Assembly: GCF_012935715.1 (NCBI RefSeq)
Contig: NZ_CP052860.1
Coordinates: 2,294,001-2,358,000, forward strand
Length of the DNA: 64,000 nt
Origin: Pseudomonas sp. ADAK13
Lineage (GTDB): Bacteria; Pseudomonadota; Gammaproteobacteria; Pseudomonadales; Pseudomonadaceae
Reading direction: 5' to 3'
Within the stretch, counting starts at the first letter, position 1. Every line of letters starts with the position of its first letter. Position numbers and translations under genes: made by a program. This document shows positions 8,285 to 16,900 of the stretch, piece by piece. The notes below the pieces were generated by a model, which made no database searches, was not told the DNA's origin, and saw only the letters and a program-made list of their open reading frames with translations.

Positions 8285-9034
8285 TCAACTGAGTTCGACC
8301 TCAACCAAATAAGTAGGCACTACCTTTTTATTCATGGCCGTACTGAAGTCGCTAACGCGCATTTCACCAACTTGGACTTGGCGTACACGACGAAGCTTCG
8401 CTCCGCTTGCGAAGACGACTTCTTTTTCGTGGCCATGCTCGCCCTCGCGACTGTAAGCATAAGCCTTGGTCTGAGGCCGGGTGACTTGCACCACCATCAG
8501 ATCGATCCGGCCCGATTCGTAGGCCTTGCCATCCCATTCGGCATTTCTGAGAGCAACCTGAGGGCAGAATGATGTGGAAAACGGTCTCGTCGTAGTGAGG
8601 GTCTGACTGTCGCTCGACCAAACACCCCCATGAAACAAGAACTGGCCGTCTGCCATCTCAACGCCGTTAGCCTTAATCGCCTCGTCAGCAGGGACCCAAT
8701 CGCGTTCAGTGAAGGAGCCTTGGTATGAGCTAAGTGCTTCGGGCTCGTCCGTTGGCATCAGGTTCCGCAAAGCTTGGTACTGAGCACTTGAATCCAGGGC
8801 GTATTCAACATGACGCTCAAGCCCAGTATCTGCGCCCTGTTTCAGCATGCGGGTAGCTGCTTGAATAGGGGTCGACACCAACTCAACAAGCTTGTCGTTG
8901 ACCTCGGTAGCCTGACTGATGTGCACGCCCTTGTTTTCAACAAGGTCCATTGCCTCCTCAATACTGGTCCTGCGCCTGGTCCAAACCTCGTACGGCGGAG
9001 CGAATGCATCGATAAGTCCTGCTTTCCTTTCCAT
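8285..9034 (-). CDS. ADP-ribosyltransferase-like protein (putative toxin)
   Basis: A 249-aa protein with no signal peptide. Residues about 100-249 carry the ordered motifs of an ADP-ribosyltransferase: FLFHGGVWS (aromatic-His135-Gly, in place of the usual Arg), RPFSTSF with Ser153-Thr154-Ser155, and GHEKEVVFASG with the Glu203-x-Glu205 pair that positions NAD in arginine-type enzymes. The STS plus ExE combination fits the C2/C3/VIP2-like class; His instead of Arg in the first motif is unusual. The helical N-terminal part (EEAMDLVENKGVHISQ) may be a delivery or inhibitory segment. No immunity gene is obvious beside it. It could act as a secreted effector, an abortive infection effector or a toxin-antitoxin toxin. 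The target is unknown. Confidence 0.65.
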   Translation of the reverse strand: MERKAGLIDAFAPPYEVWTRRRTSIEEAMDLVENKGVHISQATEVNDKLVELVSTPIQAATRMLKQGADTGLERHVEYALDSSAQYQALRNLMPTDEPEALSSYQGSFTERDWVPADEAIKANGVEMADGQFLFHGGVWSSDSQTLTTTRPFSTSFCPQVALRNAEWDGKAYESGRIDLMVVQVTRPQTKAYAYSREGEHGHEKEVVFASGAKLRRVRQVQVGEMRVSDFSTAMNKKVVPTYLVEVELS

Positions 9035-9072
9035 GTGCTTTCTCCTGCTTTGACGATGCTGGCTGCTGAGAT

Positions 9073-9094
9073 GGCCGTTTGAGTAAAAACGGCC
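9073..9094. repeat. Perfect 8-bp inverted repeat (hairpin) upstream of the ART gene
   Basis: GGCCGTTT and AAACGGCC flank a 6-base loop. It lies about 40 bases before the start of the ADP-ribosyltransferase-like gene on the minus strand, with no run of T on either side, so it is more likely an operator or leader hairpin than a terminator. Confidence 0.4.
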
Positions 9095-9178
9095 GAGAAT
9101 GATTTACCACAGCTGCACAGCACCAGCCACTCCAAAAGGCTTTATTCGGGCTGCCCGCTTTCGCCCCTAAGTCAATAT

Positions 9179-9339
9179 ATGTACGGCAGGGAAGACGTCA
9201 AGCTGGTTGAAGCGGTGACGGCCACCGGCCGCAAGAAGCTGATCATGGGGCTCTATGAATCGATGTCTGCCTGACCTTCCCAGCTCTGGAGGCGTACTAC
9301 GAAGTGCGCTGGTCGTCTTCGTCCGCTTCGCTACGCTAA
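9179..9339 (+). pseudogene. Frameshifted fragment of an isochorismatase-family (YcaC-like) hydrolase
   Basis: The frame from ATG at 9179 reads EDVKLVEAVTATGRKKLIM, matching the strand and turn before the catalytic Cys in YcaC-type hydrolases (usually A-x-ATGRKKLIIAG). The frame then breaks near 9265, and the next frame continues CLTFPALEAYYEV, which is the family's Cys-containing segment (VCxxFPALxA-x-EV). Only about 50 codons of a roughly 200-codon family survive, with an internal frameshift and a TAA at 9337-9339. It is a dead gene scar, probably left when the accessory DNA was inserted or rearranged. Confidence 0.65.
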
Positions 9340-9634
9340 ATCCAAACCATCGAGACTGAACATAATGCGCTCAGAGACCTCCCCAACTGAAGCTTCAATG
9401 ATCGTGATCTCCCATGAAGTCAGCAGTTGAGCAATGAACCGAGCGCAACGCGGAGAGCTTTTCGCCGAGCTTGATCCCGCCATGGCCGCGATCGGCAGTG
9501 TGCTGTGCGGGGCGTTGTATGCATTTAACAATTCATCTCCAGATTGGCTTGGCGAATAGTCGGGAGCGTACGAGAGTCGCCTATTGGTCAGTACGGCGAG
9601 CTCAACCAGCTGCAAAGTGGCGTCATTGCTGGCT

Positions 9635-9766
9635 GCGACAGATTTAATTCGCTAGAGCTTGCTCTCGCAGCACCGATTTTGGCTGTAGCGACAGTTTTGC
9701 GTTTTCTCTCGCCAGGGCTACAGACCGCGAAAAATGGGACCTCGCTGCGACAGTTTTAATTCTCTA
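9635..9766 (+). repeat. Three imperfect direct repeats, possible transposon end
   Basis: GCGACAGATTTAATTCGCTA (9635-9654), GCGACAGTTTTGCGTTTTCT (9688-9707) and GCGACAGTTTTAATTCTCTA (9747-9766) are spaced 53 and 59 bases apart, all in the same orientation. A fourth core copy, GCGACAGTTTT, occurs at 402-412. Several related transposase-binding sites close to the boundary between accessory and core DNA is the layout of Tn7-like and Tn402-like transposon ends. No transposase gene is in the window, and I have not found inverted copies at the left side, so this is an inference from layout. Confidence 0.5.
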
Positions 9767-9771
9767 AAAAC

Positions 9772-9802
9772 AAACCCCCGTTCTTCGGGGGTTTTGCTTT
9801 TT
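9772..9802 (+). terminator. Rho-independent terminator
   Basis: AAACCCCCG and CGGGGGTTT form a 9-bp stem around TTCTT, followed by TGCTTTTT. It lies just outside the repeat array and upstream of lemA. It probably ended a core gene that has been displaced or lost to the left, and it insulates lemA from the accessory region. Confidence 0.8.
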
Positions 9803-9914
9803 CAGGCTACCGGGCATCGGCTCTTGCCGTTTCTGTGGACTAATTCCGCGAGTATTCCCCCGCTTTACCCCTAGAATGCCCCCTGTGGATAACTAGCCAG
9901 GGAATGCCGCCACC

Positions 9915-10496
9915 ATGAACATAGAACTGCTGATCGCCGGTATCGTCGTGCTGATTATTGTCGTCGGCCTGGTCGGTCGGCTGGTGGGGGTCTACAACGG
10001 CCTGGTGATGCGGCGCAACGATGTGGATAAAGCCTTCGCCAACATCGACGTGCTGCTCAAGCAACGGGCTGACCAGATTCCCGACCTGATGCGCGTGGTG
10101 CAAACCGCGATGAACCATGAGAACGCATTGTTCACCCGCCTCAGCGACGCCCGTACCGCGTACCTCAATGCCAGCAGCCTCACCGATAAGGTCGACGCCT
10201 CCAACCAGCTCAATACGGCGCTCAAGTCGGTGATTGCGGTGGCCGAGAATTATCCGACGCTGATCTCCGGCCCCAATATGGTCGAGTTGCAGCAGGCGAT
10301 CTCGGCGGTGGAAGAGCGCATCGCCGACCGCCGCGAGTTCTTCAATGAGTCGGTCAACCTCTACAACATCGCCATCGCGATTTTCCCCGACCTGTTCTTC
10401 GCAAAAATGCTCGGCTACCAGCGCATCCCGTTGCTGGCCATCAGCGCTGAAGAAACCCGCTATGAGGGTGTGAAGCTTGAGGTACCGGGGGCATGA
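9915..10496 (+). CDS. lemA: LemA family protein
   Basis: A 193-aa membrane-anchored helical protein. A single N-terminal transmembrane helix (residues 4-23, rich in I and V) is followed by the LemA signature VYNGLVMRRNDVDKAFANID and by LLKQRADQIPDLM, then long amphipathic helices forming a coiled bundle. A late motif, FPDLFFAKMLGY, is typical of the family. LemA proteins sit with their C-terminus outside the inner membrane; their biochemical role is not settled. The gene shares ATGA with the next gene, so the two are translationally coupled, as is common for LemA and GIDE-type proteins. Confidence 0.92.
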   Translation: MNIELLIAGIVVLIIVVGLVGRLVGVYNGLVMRRNDVDKAFANIDVLLKQRADQIPDLMRVVQTAMNHENALFTRLSDARTAYLNASSLTDKVDASNQLNTALKSVIAVAENYPTLISGPNMVELQQAISAVEERIADRREFFNESVNLYNIAIAIFPDLFFAKMLGYQRIPLLAISAEETRYEGVKLEVPGA

Positions 10497-11659
10497 AAAC
10501 CACTCAGGCGGGCGTTGTCGCGAAAAAGCCGGCGTGGAAAACCCTGGTGGCACTGGTCTTTCTCGCCGGCTTCATCGGCCTGATGGTTTACGCGCCGACG
10601 ATCCTGGTGGCGCTGTTTTTTCCCGTCTGCATCCTGATCGGCCTGCTGGCCAGCGTTGGCCCCAACTTCTATCGCACCGAACAGCGCCTGGCCACCAGCC
10701 AGATACGCTCTTTGGCCATGGGCCTGGTGGAAGTGAACGGCAAGGTGATCGTCGACACGCCGCTGATCTCTCCGGTCAACGGCAAACCCTGTGCCGGCTA
10801 CGTGTGGATCATTGAGGAAGGCACCAAAGACAAGGACGGCGATTGGAGCTGGAGCCAGGTGTCTGCCGAGGCCCGCTGCAATGACTTCCGCCTGCAGGAC
10901 GCCACCGGTGAAGTGACGGTGATTGCCGAAGGCATCGACCTGTTCGGCAAGAAGTGTCCTGACGACCATGAATGGATCAGCAGCTCCCGCCGCCAGGGCG
11001 AACTGCTCCTCACCCAGGACATGCAGGTGATGCTGATTGGCGACGCCTGCGAGCGTGAGGGCAAGACGGTGATTGCCCAGGGCAGGCAGCGGGACGCGGT
11101 GTTCGGCCTGGCCGAGACCAAGGAGGTGGAAAACCGCCGGGTGCTGGCGCCGCTGTGGCGCGCCGGTGGTTTCTACGCGGTAGTGGTGGGATTGATCGGT
11201 GTTGGCATCATGGCCATGACCCCGGAACATTTTGCCCAACTGCATTTGCCGGGCCCCGCCACCTACCAGCAGATGGCAGCGCTGAACCCGGCCTATCGTT
11301 TTCTGGCCTGGTTGTACCGTGACAACGGCTTCGTGATTCCTTTCATGGCCGCATTTGGCTTCTTGCTGTCGATGTTTGTGGTGTTGCTTGCACTGCGGCT
11401 CTTGCTGCCCAAGGGCATGCGCCTGGCGGTAGGCCGTGTGCTGGGCGCCTGGATGGGTTTGGGCATGGTGATTGGCGGCGTGGTGACCTTGTTGCTGGTG
11501 GTGGCCCAGGTGGACACCATGAAGGTCTTCCTGGTGTGGATGATGATTCTGCTGGGCACCCTGGTGTTCTCGATCTTTGAGCAACGCAAGCTCGGGGTGG
11601 CGTACAAGCATTTTACAAAAGACGCAGGCACCGCCCGTTTCGGCGACGAAGACGCCTGA
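10493..11659 (+). CDS. GIDE domain-containing membrane protein
   Basis: A 388-aa inner membrane protein. There are two transmembrane helices near the N-terminus (about 14-55), a soluble middle domain (about 65-215) with GLVEVNGKVIVDTPLISPVN, CAGYVWIIEEG and DATGEVTVI, which fits the GIDE domain (prokaryotic relatives of E3 ligase MUL1), and three to four C-terminal transmembrane helices. No RING zinc finger is visible, so ubiquitin-ligase activity should not be assumed. The middle domain resembles a beta-barrel often annotated as E3 ubiquitin ligase in bacteria. It overlaps lemA by four bases and probably works with it in envelope upkeep. Confidence 0.8.
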   Translation: MKTTQAGVVAKKPAWKTLVALVFLAGFIGLMVYAPTILVALFFPVCILIGLLASVGPNFYRTEQRLATSQIRSLAMGLVEVNGKVIVDTPLISPVNGKPCAGYVWIIEEGTKDKDGDWSWSQVSAEARCNDFRLQDATGEVTVIAEGIDLFGKKCPDDHEWISSSRRQGELLLTQDMQVMLIGDACEREGKTVIAQGRQRDAVFGLAETKEVENRRVLAPLWRAGGFYAVVVGLIGVGIMAMTPEHFAQLHLPGPATYQQMAALNPAYRFLAWLYRDNGFVIPFMAAFGFLLSMFVVLLALRLLLPKGMRLAVGRVLGAWMGLGMVIGGVVTLLLVVAQVDTMKVFLVWMMILLGTLVFSIFEQRKLGVAYKHFTKDAGTARFGDEDA

Positions 11660-13957
11660 TCACGGCACGAACTCCACCTTCAAGCCCCGGCTGGCGCTGC
11701 GCCCCTGATCATCTGTGACCCGCAGCCGGTACTCCCCCGATTTACCCGGCCGCCAGTTCAGCGTGGTTTGTGGCGGGCCCTGGCCGATCAGGGTCTGGTC
11801 GGCAAACCAATACAGCGTCAGCGCATCACTGGCCGCGTTGGCGTTCAGCGGAATACTTTCCTGGGGCTGTGACAGGCGCAGGTGGTAGCTGACCTGGGTC
11901 AGCGGCGAACGGATCTGCGGCGCTTCGCTCTGGTCGCCGATTCGATTGGGTTGGCAGCTTTTCTGCACATTCGGTGGCGTGCGCCGTGGCAGTCCGGCGG
12001 CGCGGAACAGCCGCTGTACATCGCTGGGCCAGAATTCGAAGACTTCTTCACGGGTGTACTGCGGGTCGAACGGCGGGCACGCGGCTTTGCCGGTGCGGGT
12101 GTCGATCAGCACCGGGCGGTGCAGGTTGGACACGCGAATCGGTGATACGCCGGGGATGTACCAGGTCTTGCGGGTGCGCGGGCACCAGCGGTTGGGCAAC
12201 TCGCCGGAAGCGGCGCAGACATCGATGCGGATCAGCCCGGCGGGTGGCTTGTCGGGTTTGATCACCACGTTGGGCAAGGCCAGGGGCAGGGCGTCGGCGA
12301 TGCGGAAAAATAGCGGTGCGGCGGTTTTCGCGCCGATGAATTCCGGATTCGGACGGCCGTCAAAGTTACCTACCCACACCACCAGTACGTACGGGCCTAC
12401 GAGGCCGGCGCTCCACGCATCGTGAAAACCCCAGGAGGTGCCGGTCTTCCAGGCCGTGCGCCAGTGGCGTCCCGGCAACCCGTCCGGGCGCGGGTTGCGC
12501 CGCAGCATGTCGCGCACCATAAACGCGGCCTGCGGGGTGAGTAGCGGGGCGCCGGTGGTTTGCGGCTGCTCCTGCAAGTAGCGCAGGGGACGCAAATGCC
12601 CGTCACCCGCCAACATCACATACAGCCGCGCCAGTTCCTCGGGCGTCATCTCGCCGCCGCCCAGGGCCAGCGCCAAGCCGTAATGGCTTTCGCCGCGCAG
12701 GCCCTTGATGCCGGCGCGTTGCAGCAATCCATAGAGTGACGGCGACCGGGTCTGACTGGCCAGCCACACCGCCGGGATATTGCGGCTGCGGATCAACGCA
12801 TCGCGGGCTGTCACCGGGCCGACAAAACTGCCGTCGAAGTTTTCCGGCTGGAAGTAGCCGAAATTACTCGGCATGTCCTTGAGGATGCTCATGGGGTGGA
12901 TCACCCCTTGGTCGAGCGCGAGCCCATACAGGAATGGCTTGAGGGTAGAGCCCGGCGAGCGTCGCGACAGCACGCCGTTGACCTGGCCGTGGATGCCTGT
13001 GGATAAGTAATCTGCCGAGCCCACCAGGGCTTTTACACTTTGGTCGCGGCTGTCGACCAGGATCGCCGTGGCGTTTTCCACACCGCTGCTGCGGCGCTCG
13101 GCGATAAAGCCGGTGATCAGGCGCTCCAGCAATTGTTGCAGCGGCAAGTTCAGGGTGCTGTTCAGCTCATTGCCGGTTTGCGACGCCAGCAGTTGTTCGC
13201 TCAGGTGCGGCGCCAGAAACGGGATCTGCTGGCGATTGCGGGCTTCCAGTGGCAGGTCCAGCAAACTGTCGTTACGCGGGTCCTGTGGATAAGTTTCCCG
13301 CCAGTCAGCCATCAGCCGCTGCCGGGCGGTTTGCAGCGAGGGACCGAAGCGCGCGCGGCGACCGGGCTGTTGGGGAATCACGGCCAGCGCCAGCGCTTCA
13401 GACAACGACAATTGCGCCGCCGACTTGCCAAAGTAAATCCGGCTGGCCGCCTCGGCGCCTTCGATATTGCCGCCCATGGGCGCCAGGTTGAGGTAGGCCT
13501 CCAGAATGTCGTGCTTGCTATAACGCGCCTCCAGCCACAACGCCAGGGCCATCTGCTCCAGCTTGCCGGGCACCTGGCGGGTGTTGAGGTCCCACAGGCG
13601 CCTGGCCAGTTGCATGCTCAACGTCGAGCCGCCCTGGCGCTGGCCGCCGCTGTAGGTGGCCATGGCCGCCCGCAGCAAGGCCGGGGGATTGATCCCCGGG
13701 TGCCAGTAGAAATTGCGGTCCTCCTTGAGCAGCAGCGCTTCAACCAGTGACGGAGAAATCCGCTCCAGGGGTAGCCACAAGCGATATTGCCCGTCAGCCG
13801 CCAGGGTCATACGCAGCAGCGAACCGTCGTCGGCCAGCACCACCCGTGAGGAGGTGGCGGCCTGTTCCAGCGGTGCATGGGGCCACAATCGCAGCCCCGC
13901 CAGGATCAACGCCGCTGCCAGCAGCGGCGTCAGGCGTTTAAGGCTTGGTAATTTCAA
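11660..13957 (-). CDS. pbpC: Penicillin-binding protein 1C
   Basis: A 765-aa bifunctional peptidoglycan synthase anchored by an N-terminal helix (about 9-24). The glycosyltransferase 51 domain carries the catalytic Glu79 in LLKEDRNFYWHPG and the motif QGGSTLSMQLARRLW. The transpeptidase domain has SPGSTLKPF (Ser-x-x-Lys), a later SRN-type motif (IRSRNIPAVW) and KTGTSWGFHD (KTG). The C-terminal part, about 90 residues, is the BiPBP_C domain that is specific to PBP1C. It begins 20 bases inside the end of the upstream macroglobulin gene, so the pair is coupled, matching the known partnership of PBP1C and YfhM-type macroglobulins. Confidence 0.95.
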   Translation of the reverse strand: MKLPSLKRLTPLLAAALILAGLRLWPHAPLEQAATSSRVVLADDGSLLRMTLAADGQYRLWLPLERISPSLVEALLLKEDRNFYWHPGINPPALLRAAMATYSGGQRQGGSTLSMQLARRLWDLNTRQVPGKLEQMALALWLEARYSKHDILEAYLNLAPMGGNIEGAEAASRIYFGKSAAQLSLSEALALAVIPQQPGRRARFGPSLQTARQRLMADWRETYPQDPRNDSLLDLPLEARNRQQIPFLAPHLSEQLLASQTGNELNSTLNLPLQQLLERLITGFIAERRSSGVENATAILVDSRDQSVKALVGSADYLSTGIHGQVNGVLSRRSPGSTLKPFLYGLALDQGVIHPMSILKDMPSNFGYFQPENFDGSFVGPVTARDALIRSRNIPAVWLASQTRSPSLYGLLQRAGIKGLRGESHYGLALALGGGEMTPEELARLYVMLAGDGHLRPLRYLQEQPQTTGAPLLTPQAAFMVRDMLRRNPRPDGLPGRHWRTAWKTGTSWGFHDAWSAGLVGPYVLVVWVGNFDGRPNPEFIGAKTAAPLFFRIADALPLALPNVVIKPDKPPAGLIRIDVCAASGELPNRWCPRTRKTWYIPGVSPIRVSNLHRPVLIDTRTGKAACPPFDPQYTREEVFEFWPSDVQRLFRAAGLPRRTPPNVQKSCQPNRIGDQSEAPQIRSPLTQVSYHLRLSQPQESIPLNANAASDALTLYWFADQTLIGQGPPQTTLNWRPGKSGEYRLRVTDDQGRSASRGLKVEFVP

Positions 13958-16900
13958 GCTGGCCTACTTTGCCGCGTCCTTGCAGGGTGGTTTCGTACAT
14001 GCCCTCGGCGTAGGCCGGTGGCGTATTGAAGGTACCGGCGTTGGTGGCGCGCACGCGGTACACGAAGGTGCCTACATCCCGCAGGGCGGTGCCGTACAAC
14101 ACCACTCGGTCATCACGCACGTCGACGTAGTCCGGCTGCCAGTTGCTCAGGTCGGTCTCGCCGATCGGCGCTTGCCAGGCGTCGGCTTCCTCGGTGTCTT
14201 CGCTGGTTTCAACGTACTCCGAATCGTCACCTTCGCTTTCCTCGCTGCTGGCCGCTTCCGGCTCCGGCGGCAAGTTATACACAGGCTCGACGCCGCCCGG
14301 CAGCAGGTCGACCACGGCCACTTGCTGTACCTGATCACGGTCGGTGGCCCGCAAGCGCAGGCGCACCAGGAACTCATCACCGACCGCGACCTTGCTGACC
14401 GGGTTGCCTTTGAGGTCGAGGTATTCGTGGATGACTTCCAGGCCGTTGTTGATCGGCTTGAGGTTGGCGCCCTTGTCATAGCCGGCTTCGCTCAGCATGT
14501 AGAACGCCGCCGGGCCATCGGATTTTTCCATCTGCAGTTTTTGCGTACCGGCAGGCACTGCTGCACGTGGCGGCTGGCCGGCCATCTGCAACAACTGTTG
14601 CTGCTTGTCGCTGAGCCACGCGGTGGCCTTGAGGGTCATGTCGCTTTGGGCGCGCTGGCCATAGTTGTCCAGGGCCCGCAGCAATAGTGCCGCCGACAGC
14701 GAGTTGTAGCGTTGCTCGTTGAGGCGCTTGCCGAGTTTATCCAGCAGGCTGGCCGGCACATCGTCGAGCAACTCGGGGAAGTGCCGGGCGAGCAAGTGCA
14801 GGTGCTCGGCGTCGTGCACCAGCGGGTCGTAATACAGGCCGTCGCTGTCCCATTTATCCGACAGGGAAAGCCATGGCACCTTGCGGAACAACGCATCGGC
14901 CTGACGATCCTGCTTGAGCAGCTTGTAGCTGGCGGCCAGGTACGCAGCGCCAATGTCGTTCTGCCAGGTGTCTTTGAAGTAGCTTTCGTAGCGCTCGCGG
15001 ATATCGCTCAAGGCGCCGCTCACCAGAATCCCCTGACGGCTCAACAGGTAACTGGCGTAGGCGCGGTTGCGCAATTCCGACAGGCCTTCGCTTGGGCCGT
15101 TGGCCAGGTCGGTGAGGTACGCGTTGGAACGTTGCAGCAAGTCTTCCGGCACCGGCAACCCGCGTTCCCGGGCTTCGATCAGGAAGTCAGTGGCGTACAG
15201 GCTGGCGTACGGCGCCACGTCCGGGTTGGCCGCCCACAAACCGAAGCCACCGGCCTGGTTCTGCCGCTGACGCAGCATGCGCACCGCGCCGCTGAAGGCC
15301 TGCTCGGCCTCCGGTGCATTACCGCCCCAGATCAACGCCGGCATCGCCTTGGACACCAATTGCTCGGTGCACGCGTAGCCGTAGTCATCCAGGTAATGCT
15401 TGAGGCCATTGGCCCAGACCAGCGGAGAAGCGGCGACGCCCAATTGCACATCGCGCAACTGGCCGAACAACTCGCGGGTCGGCTTCACTTCTTTGCTGGC
15501 GCTGTCGAAACGGCCCAGGCTCAGGGCCACCCGATGCTCGCTCAATGGCCGGATCGACGTGGTTTCCGCCACCTGGATCCGCTTGCCATCCGGCAGCACC
15601 GCGACGAAGCGCAAGTCTGCCGAGCCGAGGGTTTCACCGACCTTGATCTTGAACTCGGCGACGCCTTCCTTGCGCGGTTGCAGCGCCAGGGTGCTGGCCT
15701 TGTCGCCCTGCACCTGCAAGCCATCGCTGGTCTGCACTTCAAACTTCACGTCGGCTGCGGCTTCCAGGTTGCTGAACACCCCGGCGCTGACGCTGAACAC
15801 ATCTCCCGGTGCGACAAAAGCCGGCACGTTCGGGGTGATCACCAGCGGCCCGCGCACTTCGGTGTTGGCCTCGCTGACGCCTACGCTGTCGCTGTCCACG
15901 GCCACCGCAAACAGGTGCAGCTTGCCGTTGAAGCTGTCCGGAACCTGGTAATGCAATACGGTTTCACCGGCCGGCAAGTCCACCAGGCCAGACCACCAGG
16001 CCACTGGCGGCTGATGTTTACGCTTGAACGGGTTGAGGTGGTTGGCCAGGGCGCCTTCGGTATCGCCACCGGGCGCTGCCCCACTGAGCAGGCGGCTGAA
16101 TTCCGGCAGGATCAGGTCAAGGATCTGACTGGTACCCACCTCCAGCGCACGCTTCTGGAAGAAGAAGCCCAGCGGGTCCGGCGTCTGGTAGCGCGCCACT
16201 TGCAGGATGCCTTCGTCCACCGCGTAGACCACTGCGCGGCCAGGGCGGTCGGCGTTGACCTTGATGTCCAGGGTCTGCCCCGGCTCGATCTTCGCCGGGC
16301 CTTCGACTTTCAGCGCCATGCGCCGCGCGTCCAGGTTGATGCTGAACGGCACCACGCCGTAGGACAGCGGGCTCATGTAGACCTCGGACGAGCCGATGTC
16401 CCGCACGAACTGCACGTTGACGTAGGCATTGCCCTCAAGCCCCGCAGGAACGCGGATGTGTTGCACGCTGTTGGTGCTGTCGGCCTTGAACCACTGCTGG
16501 GTGTAGACCTTGTCCCGCTCGATGGTGATCAACCCTGCACCGGTATACGGCGCGCGAATGCTGATGGCGATTTCATCACCGGTGGCGTAGCTGCGTTTAT
16601 CCAGGCGCAGTTGCAACTCGGCATTGCGCTCCAGGGAGCGCGAGGTATTGCCCCGGCCGGCCACGCTGTAGTCGATCTGGTTCAGCAGGTTGCCGTTGGC
16701 GTCTTTCAGTTGCAGGGTGAAATCGCCCGGGGCGCCGGTGTTCAGGGTTTGCTTGGCGCCGTCCTTGGTCATCACCAGCGGCGAGGCCGGCTGGCTGATG
16801 TTCTTGATCCGCGACTCGTATTTGTAGGTGCCGTTGGACTGCTTCACCAGCACCGAGACGTAGCGGTGTTCGACCACTTCACTGGTCAGGCCGTCGACTG

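Noticed and set aside
9331..9615. A 94-codon minus-strand frame between the hydrolase scar and the repeats
   Set aside because: No family and no ribosome site; it overlaps decayed sequence and is probably chance.
10460..11611. A 383-codon minus-strand frame opposite the GIDE-like gene, rich in His and Gln
   Set aside because: High His/Gln content is the usual sign of an antisense shadow of GC-rich coding DNA; no ribosome site or family is seen.
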